A DNA stretch of 64,000 bases, from positions 28,541 through 92,540 of the forward strand of contig CAWKMC010000029.1 in NCBI GenBank assembly GCA_963850535.1, in the 5' to 3' direction. The translations under genes and the position numbers were made by a program. This document shows, one piece after another, positions 9,731-17,203 of this stretch. The notes under the pieces were generated by a model, which had not been told where the DNA came from, made no database searches, and saw only the letters and a list, made by a program, of their open reading frames with translations. Source of the stretch: JAMXLO01 sp963850535. GTDB taxonomy: Bacteria > Pseudomonadota > Alphaproteobacteria > Acetobacterales > Acetobacteraceae. Position 1 is the first letter of the stretch. Each line of letters begins with the position of its first letter.

Positions 9731-10279
9731 ATGCCAGGCATCGACCAGAACCGCTCGTTCATTACGGTCAACATCGCCGTCCTCACCGTCTCGGATACAC
9801 GCACGCTGGCCAATGACACCTCGGGTGACGCGCTGGCCGACCGCATCACCAAGTCCGGCCACCGCCTTGCTGCACGGGCGATCGAGAAGGACGACGCGGC
9901 CGCGATCGAGCACCACCTGCGTGCTTGGATCGCCGATGGCGAGATCGACGTCGTGCTGACCACCGGCGGGACCGGCATCACCGGCCGCGACGTCACGCCG
10001 GAAGCGTTCGAACGTGTGCTGGAGAAGCGCATCGAGGGCTTCGGTGAGCTGTTCCGTATGCTGAGCTATCAGAAGATCGGCACGTCTACGGTGCAGTCGC
10101 GCGCCCTCGGTGGTGTCGCCGGCGGCACCTACCTGTTCGCGCTGCCGGGCAGTACTGGTGCCGTAAAGGATGCATGGGATGACATACTGGTGCACCAACT
10201 GGACAACCGATTCCGCCCCTGCAACCTGGTCGAGCTGATGCCGAGGTTGCAGGAGCACCTAAAGTACGCGGCGGAGTAG
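9731..10279 (+). CDS. moaB: Molybdenum cofactor biosynthesis protein B
   Basis: MoaB/MogA-type fold protein, involved in adenylylating molybdopterin before molybdate insertion; in many bacteria MoaB is a poorly active paralogue of MogA. The 182-residue product shows NIAVLTVSDTRTLANDTSGD, the glycine-rich LTTGGTGITGRDVTPEA and LPGSTGAVKDAWDDIL, all conserved in MoaB. A clear AGGAGG ribosome binding site lies about 10 bp upstream of the ATG. It stands alone between the LysR gene and a palindromic repeat; no other moa or mog gene is nearby. Confidence 0.93.
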   Translation: MPGIDQNRSFITVNIAVLTVSDTRTLANDTSGDALADRITKSGHRLAARAIEKDDAAAIEHHLRAWIADGEIDVVLTTGGTGITGRDVTPEAFERVLEKRIEGFGELFRMLSYQKIGTSTVQSRALGGVAGGTYLFALPGSTGAVKDAWDDILVHQLDNRFRPCNLVELMPRLQEHLKYAAE

Positions 10280-10300
10280 GCTGGTGGGACCGATTTGTCC

Positions 10301-10380
10301 GTCATTCCCGCGCAGGCGGGAATCCAGCCTCGCCGCAACTACTACCCGATGGGCTGGATCCCCGCTTTCGCGGGGATGAC
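10301..10380. repeat. Bipartite palindromic repeat, copy 2 (intergenic)
   Basis: An 80 bp element with the same outer arms as 3841-3918: GTCATTCCCGCGCAGGCGGG at the left and GGATCCCCGCTTTCGCGGGG followed by ATGAC at the right, around an unrelated centre. It lies between the convergent moaB and P450 genes, where its strong hairpins could also end transcription. Elements of this look are abundant between genes in many proteobacteria; the family name is not known to me. Confidence 0.85.
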
Positions 10381-10409
10381 GACCAAGGAAGCGGTCGCGC
10401 GGAAGGGAA

Positions 10410-11666
10410 CTAACCAGCGATGCGGACCGGCAGCGCGGTGATGCCGTGGATGAAGTTGGAGTAGATTCGCTTCGGTTCCTCCATCATCTCGACGACCATG
10501 CCGCGCTTCAGGATCTCCTCCCACAGGATCTGCAGCTGCAGCTCCGCCAGGCGATTGCCGACACAGCGGTGGATGCCGAACCCGAAGGACAGATGCTGAC
10601 GCGGCCGTGCCCGGTCTACCAGGAACTCGTTCGGCCGATCGATCGCATCCTCGTCGCGGTTGCCGGAAATGTACCACATGCAGACCTTGTCGCCGGCGCG
10701 GATCTGCCGGCCAGCGATCTCGGCGTCCGCCGTCGCAGTGCGGCGCATGTGCACGATCGGCGACTGCCAGCGGATGATCTCTGACACCGCGCTAGGGATC
10801 AGCGCCGGATTCTCGCGCAATTTGCGATACTCGTCGGGGTGCTTGTTCAGCGCCCAGACGCTGCCCGACATCGAGTTGCGCGTTGTGTCGTTGCCGCCGA
10901 CGATCAGCAGCACGAGGTTGCCGAGAAAATCACTGGGGCTCTGCGGCAGGTTCTGTGTCGCCTCGCCGTGCGCCAGCATCGACAGCAGGTCCGGCGCAGG
11001 GTCGCGGTTCTGCCGCTCGTAAAACAGCTTGGTCATCATCTGAAGGCATTCGGTCAGCAGCTCCAGCCGTGTCTCCTCGGAATCGACAATGCCGCCCGCC
11101 TTGGGGTCCATCGTCGCCACGTCGGACCAGAAGGTCAGCTTCCGCCGCTCCTCGAGCGGATAGTCGAACAGCGTCGCCAGCATCAGCGTGGTGAGCTCGA
11201 TCGAGACGCGTTCCACCCAGTCGAACGTCTCATTGCGCGGCAGCCCATCCAGCACCCGCTCGGTGCGTTCGCGGATCTGTCCCGACATGCGCTGTAGGTT
11301 CATTGGCGCAACGACGGGCGAGACCACTTTCCGCTGTTCGTCGTGATACGGCGGATCGGAAGAGATGAAGCTCCGGCGGCGGAACTCCTCCGGGATGTCG
11401 CGGATGGTAATGCCGCCGAGACGTGCCTCGGATGAGTAGATCTGGTGGTGCGTCTCGACATGCATGATCTCTTTGTACTTGGTCACCGACCAATACGAAC
11501 CGTGCATGCCGTTCTGGCACCAGTGCACCGGGTCCTCGCGGCGCAGGCGCTCGAAATACGGATACCAGATGTCGTTCTGGTAGAGCCTCGGGTCGCTGAC
11601 ATCGATCCGGTCGAGGGGAAGCGAATAGGCTTCCTCGGTCGGGTCGAAGTGCACCGGTGCGTTCAT
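10410..11666 (-). CDS. Cytochrome P450, CYP153-like alkane/fatty acid omega-hydroxylase
   Basis: Soluble haem monooxygenase of 418 residues. The I-helix oxygen-binding motif is GGNDTT, the ExxR is EIIRW, and the haem-ligand loop is FGFGIHRCVGNRLAE with the cysteine at residue 368. The whole protein follows the CYP153 pattern I remember (YFERLRREDPVHWCQN, YWSVTKYKEIMHVE, GGITIRDI, FDWVERVSIELTTLMLATLF, HMRRTA, LSFGFGIHRCVG), a family that terminally hydroxylates n-alkanes and fatty acids. The ATG at 11666 is preceded by GAGGAGAT; a longer open frame to 12083 overlaps the divergent gene and is not credible. The usual ferredoxin and ferredoxin reductase partners are absent nearby, so electrons must come from elsewhere. 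Confidence 0.9.
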   Translation of the reverse strand: MNAPVHFDPTEEAYSLPLDRIDVSDPRLYQNDIWYPYFERLRREDPVHWCQNGMHGSYWSVTKYKEIMHVETHHQIYSSEARLGGITIRDIPEEFRRRSFISSDPPYHDEQRKVVSPVVAPMNLQRMSGQIRERTERVLDGLPRNETFDWVERVSIELTTLMLATLFDYPLEERRKLTFWSDVATMDPKAGGIVDSEETRLELLTECLQMMTKLFYERQNRDPAPDLLSMLAHGEATQNLPQSPSDFLGNLVLLIVGGNDTTRNSMSGSVWALNKHPDEYRKLRENPALIPSAVSEIIRWQSPIVHMRRTATADAEIAGRQIRAGDKVCMWYISGNRDEDAIDRPNEFLVDRARPRQHLSFGFGIHRCVGNRLAELQLQILWEEILKRGMVVEMMEEPKRIYSNFIHGITALPVRIAG

Positions 11667-11873
11667 GAGCAGCCATCTCCTCGGATTGCCCCAGGTTATC
11701 GCGAAACCCCGTGGTCCGGTAGCGGAGTCGATGAACTGCGTCACAGTTTTCACCACGAGTTGCGCATAAATGATATGCCGACGGCCGCGATTATAGCCTG
11801 CAAGGCGGAAGTCTATATCCCGGTTCGCCAACAAGGTGCTCCGCAACGTGCGGACGAACGAGGAGAGAGGACC

Positions 11874-12131
11874 ATGAAGATCATGCTTCGCGCCGCCCTG
11901 GCCGCGGCCAGCATCGCCAGCATCGGTTCGGCCTATGCCGGCGAGGGTGAGGGCGTTGTCTCCAAAACCCGGTTCACCGAAATCCCGGGCGTTGTCGCCC
12001 AGGCACCCGCCCAGAACGCCCCAGCGGTCGCCACCGCGCAGAATGGGCAGGCGGTGCCCGTCTACGTGACTCGCTCTAACCAAGGCACATGGCTGTTCGC
12101 GCCGAATGGCAACGCCGGCGCCAACAGCTGA
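11874..12131 (+). CDS. Small exported protein of unknown function
   Basis: An 85-residue product with a clean Sec signal peptide (MKIMLRAALAAASIASIGSA, cleavage after AYA) and a mature part of about 60 residues that is Ala/Gln/Pro-rich before VPVYVTRSNQGTWLFAPNGN. No cysteine and no recognisable domain. The ATG at 11874 is preceded by a strong GAGGAGAGAGG ribosome binding site and the gene is followed at once by a hairpin terminator, so it looks like a genuine monocistronic unit. I do not recognise the family. Confidence 0.7.
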   Translation: MKIMLRAALAAASIASIGSAYAGEGEGVVSKTRFTEIPGVVAQAPAQNAPAVATAQNGQAVPVYVTRSNQGTWLFAPNGNAGANS

Positions 12132-12150
12132 CCATTACCGCCGCTGACAA

Positions 12151-12178
12151 AGAGGGCCGGCCTCGCAGCCGGCCTTCT
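12151..12178. terminator. Bidirectional hairpin terminator
   Basis: AGGGCCGGC, a short loop, then GCCGGCCTTCT form a stable GC stem between the small exported gene (ends 12131) and the oppositely oriented gene ending at 12187. Its position between convergent genes suits termination in both directions. Confidence 0.7.
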
Positions 12179-12186
12179 GGTCTGCG

Positions 12187-12735
12187 CTATCGGTCGAACC
12201 GATCGCCTTCAGGCGGCACGGGGACATCGAACGCGTTCACCACACCGCACAAGGCTACATAGAAGTTTGCCACCGTGGTCAGCTCCACCAGCCACTGCAG
12301 GCCGTGCCGGTCCTTGAGGGCATCGAATACCGGCTGCTCCACGCGGTTGGTGCGCATGAGCTGGCGCATATACCGGACGATGTCGCGCTCTGCCGGCGGC
12401 AAGTCCGCTGGGTCGCCCTTGACGCGCAGCACGTCGATCACCGGCTCGCGCAGCCCGACACGCCGGGCAACATCGACTTGCGCCGCCCAGACGTAGTTGG
12501 CGTCGTGCTCCCGCACCGCCGTCAGAATGGCGATCTGCCGCAGCTTGGGATCGATGACGGTGCCTTCGCGCGCGAACGGCACCATGGGCAGCAGCTTCTC
12601 GGCCAGCTTCGGACTGTGCAGCAGCATGCTGAACGGCCCGCGGATGCGGCCGAACACCCCCATGACCTGATCGAACACATGCTGCTGTTCCGGTGCCATG
12701 GCCTCTTTGCTGGTGACCGGCGTGTATCGCGACAT
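12187..12735 (-). CDS. Carboxymuconolactone decarboxylase family protein (AhpD-like fold)
   Basis: A 182-residue protein of the CMD/AhpD superfamily. The central motif ILTAVREHDANYVWAAQVDV occupies the place where AhpD has its CxxC redox pair, but no cysteine is present. This makes a peroxidase role unlikely and fits the decarboxylase-like branch. RIRGPFSMLLHSPKLAEKL at the N-terminus is typical of the family. It lies 10 bp downstream of a nitroreductase gene on the same strand, so the two are probably co-transcribed. The specific substrate is unknown. Confidence 0.85.
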   Translation of the reverse strand: MSRYTPVTSKEAMAPEQQHVFDQVMGVFGRIRGPFSMLLHSPKLAEKLLPMVPFAREGTVIDPKLRQIAILTAVREHDANYVWAAQVDVARRVGLREPVIDVLRVKGDPADLPPAERDIVRYMRQLMRTNRVEQPVFDALKDRHGLQWLVELTTVANFYVALCGVVNAFDVPVPPEGDRFDR

Positions 12736-12745
12736 GCTCGCCCCC

Positions 12746-13381
12746 TCAGTTCAGTGCCTGGTAGGGCTGGCCCCATTTGTCCTGGAATACGATGTCGGAC
12801 AGCTTGCCGCGCCCCACGGGACCGAAGCGTCCCATCGAATAGCCGATCGGCAGGATCGCGTAAGAATGCACGCCCTCGGGCAGGCCCATGGCCGCCTCGC
12901 TCTCGCGTTCGTACAGCAGGTGGCGGGTGGTGAGCGTGCAGCCGAGTCCCAGCGCGCGGGCTGCGAGCAACATGTTCTGCACGGCCGGATAGATCGACGC
13001 GCCCGACCAGCGCGTCGGTCTCGCCGTGCCCTCGTCGATGCAGGCAACGATCCATACCGGCGCCTCGTGGTAGTGTTCGGTGAGATACTCCACGGCGGAA
13101 TGCTGCCGCTTGTAGCGCTCCGGCGAGACACCGGGCGGCGGCGCGCTGCTCGCGTAGCGTGGCCCGACCACTTCGTCGAATGCCCGCTTGTACCAGGCCT
13201 GCACCGCCTGCTTGATCTTCGGGTCCTTGATGATCAGGAAGCGCCAGCGCTGGGTGTTGCCGCCGTTGGCGGCACAGGCTCCGGCTTCCAGGATCTTGCT
13301 GATCAGTTCGTCCGGAACGGGATCCGGCTTCAGCCGCCGCATCGAGCGCGTCGTCTGCATGATCTCGAACAGATCGTCCAT
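12746..13381 (-). CDS. Nitroreductase family protein
   Basis: FMN-dependent oxidoreductase of the nitroreductase superfamily, 211 residues from the ATG at 13381. That start places the family N-terminus first: TTRSMRRLKPDPVPDELISK, followed by EAGACAANGGNTQRWRFLII, the FMN-contacting region. A C-terminal GRGKLSDIVFQDKWG is also typical. The open frame continues upstream to 13624 but that leader is not homologous and would overlap the divergent gene. Closely followed by the CMD-family gene, suggesting a small oxidoreductive operon of unknown substrate. Confidence 0.9.
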   Translation of the reverse strand: MDDLFEIMQTTRSMRRLKPDPVPDELISKILEAGACAANGGNTQRWRFLIIKDPKIKQAVQAWYKRAFDEVVGPRYASSAPPPGVSPERYKRQHSAVEYLTEHYHEAPVWIVACIDEGTARPTRWSGASIYPAVQNMLLAARALGLGCTLTTRHLLYERESEAAMGLPEGVHSYAILPIGYSMGRFGPVGRGKLSDIVFQDKWGQPYQALN

Positions 13382-13452
13382 GACTGTCTCCTCGTCCTGG
13401 TTCGCGCGAGCATAGCCGAATGCACGGCAAACGTGCACGATGGCGTCGCGCG

Positions 13453-14712
13453 ATGCCAGCCAACCCGTCCATTCTTGGCCTCCTGTTGCTCCTGGGCCTT
13501 GGGTTCTTCTTCGGTCTTGCGTTCGAGGAATTCTATGCGCGCGCGCGTCAGAAGCGTCCGGGAGGGATACGCACCTTCCCGCTGCTCGCCCTGACCGGGG
13601 CGCTGCTGTATCGGCTCGACCCAAATCGCTTGCTGCCGCTTTCGGCGGGGCTGTTGGTACTTGGTGTGTGGCTCGCCTGCTATTACTGGCGCCACCTGGA
13701 TGAGACCGATGCCGAGGGCTTTCCCAATGTCGGGCTTATCGTGCTCACCTCGAATGTGCTGGCGTTCCTGCTGGGACCAATCGTTCTGGCCGAGCCATCT
13801 TGGGTCGGAATCGGTGTCACTGTCGCCGCGGTGTTGCTGTTGACCGCACGACAGGAGTTGCACCGCTTCGCGCACCGCGTCGAATTACCCGAGATCGTCA
13901 ATGCAGGACGGTTCCTGCTGCTGACCGGCTTTGCCTTGCCGCTACTGCCGGATACTCCCGTCACAGATCTGACGCCGATCACGCCGCATCAGATCTGGCT
14001 TGCGATGGTCGCCGTGTGCACGGTTTCCTATGCGAGCTATCTGCTGCAGCGCTACCTGGCGCCCCCTGGAACCATGCTATGGGTCGCACTGCTCGGCGGC
14101 CTGTATTCGTCCACCGCGACGACGCTTGTACTGGCGCGGCGTGCACGGGCTGAAGCAGCATCGCTCCATCAGTCGGAGGCCGGCATAATGCTGGCGACGG
14201 CGGTGATGTATCTGCGGCTGCTGATCATCATCGTTGTCTTCAATCGCGCGCTCGCGATGACGTTGGCACCGCCGCTGCTGGTGCTGTCAGTGCTCGCACT
14301 GGTTCTGGCGTTCGGCTGGTATTGGATCCGCGGCGCTCATTACACTGATGCCGGTCATGATGTCGCGCCTGCCAATCCGTTGGCACTTACCACCGCGGCA
14401 ACGTTCGCCGCACTGTTCGTGGTGATCTCGGTCGCCTCGGCCTGGGCGACGCAACGCTTCGGCGCCGCCGGTACCTACGCCCTGGCGGCGATCGTCGGCG
14501 TGTCGGACATCGACCCTTTCGTACTGAACCTGGCACAGGGCGACCCAGCGCAGACGACGGTCGATGCCGGCGCGATCCTGATCGCTACATCGTCGAACAA
14601 CCTGGTTAAGGGTGTATATGCGGCAGTGTATTCCGCAGGACGCATCCGCTTCGCCCCGGTGGCGTTGGTCGTGCTGGCAGTCGGCGGCGTCGTTGCGGCA
14701 TGGTTACGGTGA
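13453..14712 (+). CDS. MgtC/SapB-type membrane protein with DUF4010 domain
   Basis: A roughly 419-residue integral membrane protein with about 12 hydrophobic segments. The N-terminal region (GLGFFFGLAFEEFYARARQK, GGIRTFPLLALTGALLY) matches the MgtC/SapB-like part. The C-terminal half, with LLGGLYSSTATTLVLARRAR and AAIVGVSDIDPFVLNLAQ, matches DUF4010. The function of DUF4010 proteins is not established. An in-frame ATG at 13420 would add 11 residues; 13453 is preferred because the next residues begin the hydrophobic helix. Divergent from the nitroreductase gene. Confidence 0.85.
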   Translation: MPANPSILGLLLLLGLGFFFGLAFEEFYARARQKRPGGIRTFPLLALTGALLYRLDPNRLLPLSAGLLVLGVWLACYYWRHLDETDAEGFPNVGLIVLTSNVLAFLLGPIVLAEPSWVGIGVTVAAVLLLTARQELHRFAHRVELPEIVNAGRFLLLTGFALPLLPDTPVTDLTPITPHQIWLAMVAVCTVSYASYLLQRYLAPPGTMLWVALLGGLYSSTATTLVLARRARAEAASLHQSEAGIMLATAVMYLRLLIIIVVFNRALAMTLAPPLLVLSVLALVLAFGWYWIRGAHYTDAGHDVAPANPLALTTAATFAALFVVISVASAWATQRFGAAGTYALAAIVGVSDIDPFVLNLAQGDPAQTTVDAGAILIATSSNNLVKGVYAAVYSAGRIRFAPVALVVLAVGGVVAAWLR

Positions 14713-14741
14713 CCAATAGCGATGCGCGTGTGTCTGACGTC

Positions 14742-15728
14742 TCAGATCGCTTCGGCGATGACAACGCTGGCCGGACCTGCGAGCGGACGCCGCTCCAGCT
14801 TGCGCCAGCCGCTCTGTGCCAACCAGCTAACGGCATCGTCCTCGCCGTAGGCCTGACCTTCGCCGGAGAACATCAGAAATTCCCCCGATGCCAGCGCCGC
14901 GTGCTGGGGTTGCGTGCGGGTTTGGTCGAGCCAGACATCGACCAGCAGCAGGCGCGCTGAAGCGTCCGCGCCAACTCGGAGGCGCTCCAGCAGTTCAACG
15001 TTATGCGCCGCCGACAATACATGCACCGTGTTGGCGACGATGATTGCATCGTGCCCATCAGGCAGCGCGTCCTTGAAAAGGTCGCCCTCGACAACAGCAA
15101 TCCGTGCTCCCTCGGGCTCGCCGCTCAATCGCTGGCGCGCAACTGCGCAGACGCCGGGCAGTTCGAACAGCGTTGCCTGCAACTCAGGAAAGCGACGCAG
15201 AATCGCGATCAGGAATGACCCCGTGCCACCGGCAAGGTCAAGCACGCGGCGATGTCGGGTAAAATCATAACTTGCGGCCAGCGCGGCTGCCGCTCCTCCC
15301 GTAATGGCTTCGACGCCGGCCGAAAAGATCTGCTGCTGCTCGTCGCTAAAACTTTCGAACTGCCGCTGGCCCTTGCCGGCGCGCACCCCCGCCTCGAAGT
15401 CCAGCCACAGTCGATAACTGATTTGATCCCAGAAGCGCAGCAGCGGCCGCAGATCCGGGCCTGAAGCGCCAGCGAGACAGGCGGCTGCGGACGGGCTGTT
15501 GCGATAACGGTCACCATCCCGCCGCAGCAGACCCATGCTTGCCATCGCATCGGCACTGATGCTCAGCGTGCGCTGTGGGATGCGGCATTTGGCGGCGATC
15601 TCGGTACAGGTCGCAGGTCCGTCTGCCAGTGCCTCAAAAAGTCCAATAGCGCTGGCGGTAAAGAGATGCTTCGCGGCCATGAAGCCCTCGGCAATCTGCA
15701 TGATCGGTTCGGGTGTGACGTCTGCCAT
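14742..15728 (-). CDS. SAM-dependent methyltransferase (O-methyltransferase, dimerisation-domain type)
   Basis: A 328-residue protein with a winged-helix dimerisation domain (IGLFEALADGPATCTEIAAK, then RTLSISADAMASMGLL). A class I SAM-binding domain follows, with motif I VLDLAGGTGSFLIAILRRFP, the acidic residue after ATLFELPGV, and VVEGDLFKDALPDGHDAIIV. The layout is that of acetylserotonin/small-molecule O-methyltransferases. ATG at 15728; a longer frame to 15818 overlaps the upstream cysteine hydrolase gene and has no homology. Substrate unknown. It lies downstream of the hydrolase gene on the same strand. Confidence 0.87.
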   Translation of the reverse strand: MADVTPEPIMQIAEGFMAAKHLFTASAIGLFEALADGPATCTEIAAKCRIPQRTLSISADAMASMGLLRRDGDRYRNSPSAAACLAGASGPDLRPLLRFWDQISYRLWLDFEAGVRAGKGQRQFESFSDEQQQIFSAGVEAITGGAAAALAASYDFTRHRRVLDLAGGTGSFLIAILRRFPELQATLFELPGVCAVARQRLSGEPEGARIAVVEGDLFKDALPDGHDAIIVANTVHVLSAAHNVELLERLRVGADASARLLLVDVWLDQTRTQPQHAALASGEFLMFSGEGQAYGEDDAVSWLAQSGWRKLERRPLAGPASVVIAEAI

Positions 15729-15807
15729 GACTTGTCGACTTCCATTTTCTGGCTTGCGTAGGATCACCAGACTCCCGTCAGATGTCAGCGAATTGGTCAG
15801 CGTCGAA

Positions 15808-16464
15808 TCACGCGGCATGTTGCCGAGAGAGCATCGCCAGCACTTCGTCTGTCGTCTTCACATCGGCAAAGATCCGATCCATAGTCTTCAGTTCTGCCTC
15901 ATGAGTGTCTCGACTCACTTCGGCGACCGCATCCTTCACAAGGATCATATGGTAGTTGTGCTCGACGCCACCGCGGATCGTGGTTGAAACGCAAACACAC
16001 GTCGTCACCCCCGTAATGACACACGTCGTCACGCCCATGTTCCGCAGGATGGTGTCCAGCGGCGTATTGGAAAACCCGCCAAAGCCCTTCTTGACGATCA
16101 GGTGTTCACCGCCACGGGGCTTGAGATCGTCCACGATCTGCGCGCCCCAAGTACCTTCGACGATGAAGGTGCGATTGGTGCCAGGGCCAACACCGACGCG
16201 CCAATAAGGAAACTGCGCGTCCGAATAGTCCGGCTTGACCACATGTGCGAGGTAAACGACGGGCCGTCGTGCGCTGCGAAAGGCATCAGCGAGGCGTTTT
16301 ACCTGGGGAACCGTGCCCATAAGAAATGGCAGATCGATTCCCGCCTGTGGCATGTCTCGGGCAATGCAGCCAAAGCCACCGTCGCTGTGAACGAAGTCGT
16401 TCTGCATATCCACGATGATGAGCGCGGATTTCGTTATTTCCGGCTGGCGGATGGTGGCGGCCAT
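15808..16464 (-). CDS. Cysteine hydrolase, isochorismatase family
   Basis: A 218-residue hydrolase of the isochorismatase-like fold. The catalytic triad is visible: Asp19 in LIIVDMQNDF, Lys125 or 126 in HLIVKKGFGGF, and the nucleophile in GVTTCVCVSTT (Cys158 by spacing, with Cys156 close by), preceded by the usual non-proline cis-peptide region VITGVTT. Such enzymes hydrolyse amides, ureido compounds or isochorismate; the substrate cannot be assigned. ATG at 16464. It precedes the methyltransferase gene with an 80 bp gap. Confidence 0.9.
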   Translation of the reverse strand: MAATIRQPEITKSALIIVDMQNDFVHSDGGFGCIARDMPQAGIDLPFLMGTVPQVKRLADAFRSARRPVVYLAHVVKPDYSDAQFPYWRVGVGPGTNRTFIVEGTWGAQIVDDLKPRGGEHLIVKKGFGGFSNTPLDTILRNMGVTTCVITGVTTCVCVSTTIRGGVEHNYHMILVKDAVAEVSRDTHEAELKTMDRIFADVKTTDEVLAMLSRQHAA

Positions 16465-16534
16465 TATGCTGTCCCCCTGGGTCTGTCCGTCTTGCTATGT
16501 AACAGACGAAAGCTATGACGTTGGCGCCGAATCA

Positions 16535-17203
16535 TCATGCCTCGACGGCAGTGCCGTTCAGGGCATTGCGCACTGCAGCGCGCAATGCCGGCAGGACGTC
16601 CGCGCCGAACCACTGATTGCGTCGCTCCCAGGCGGTGGTGCGCCAGGATGGATGCGGCAACGCGAAATAGTGCGGCAGATGCTGACGAAACGCGCGTACC
16701 TGCTCGGTCATCGCGCCGCGACCGAGCACATGGGTCAGCGCATAGGTCCCGACCAGCAGGGTGAGACGAATTTCTGGCATCAGCGCCAGTAACCGGTTGC
16801 GCCACAGCGGTGCGCACTCCGGCCGCGGGGGTGCATCACCGCCGTTTTGCAGGCGGCCAGGATAGCAAAAGCCCATCGGCACAATGGCGACACGGCTCTC
16901 GTCGTAGAACGTGCCGCGGTCCATCTGCAGCCACTCACGCAGGCGGTCACCCGAGGGGTCGTTGAAGGAGAGGCCTGTTTCGTGCACCGCGGTGCCTGGC
17001 GCCTGGCTGGCAATCAGAAGAAGGGCTGTCGTGGAAGCCCGGAACACGGGGCGCGGGCCGAGGGGCAGGTGAGGGGCACAGACCTGACAGGCGCGGATTT
17101 CGGCGGCGAGGTGTTCGAGCGGAGAGGCCCCCTCCCCCCGCCCCCCTCCCGCGAGGGGAGGGGGAGTGCTGGGCTTGAATTTGGCCTCAGCCGACGATGC
17201 CAC
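16535..17203 (-). CDS. Uracil-DNA glycosylase family protein
   Basis: A 222-residue member of the uracil-DNA glycosylase superfamily. Motif A-like LLLIASQAPGTAVHETGLSF followed by NDPSGDRLREWL, and motif B-like ALPHPSWR, identify the fold; four N-terminal cysteines are not present (only CQVC), so it is not a classic Fe-S family 4 enzyme. The start is a GTG at 17203 overlapping the end of cysNC by 17 bp. Residues 11-26 (STPPPLAGGGRGEG) are encoded by a GC-rich hairpin repeat (17129-17166), so the N-terminal 30 residues are probably acquired. Annotated biochemical activity is uncertain. Confidence 0.8.
   Translation of the reverse strand: MASSAEAKFKPSTPPPLAGGGRGEGASPLEHLAAEIRACQVCAPHLPLGPRPVFRASTTALLLIASQAPGTAVHETGLSFNDPSGDRLREWLQMDRGTFYDESRVAIVPMGFCYPGRLQNGGDAPPRPECAPLWRNRLLALMPEIRLTLLVGTYALTHVLGRGAMTEQVRAFRQHLPHYFALPHPSWRTTAWERRNQWFGADVLPALRAAVRNALNGTAVEA
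17129..17166. repeat. GC-rich hairpin repeat within UDG-like gene start
   Basis: CCCCTCC...CCCCCTCCCGCGAGGGGAGGGGG forms a stable hairpin around CCCGCGAGGG. Read in the glycosylase frame it encodes the PPLAGGGRGEG peptide, a translation I associate with intergenic repeats widespread in alphaproteobacterial genomes. It lies just inside the 5' end of the gene. Confidence 0.6.
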
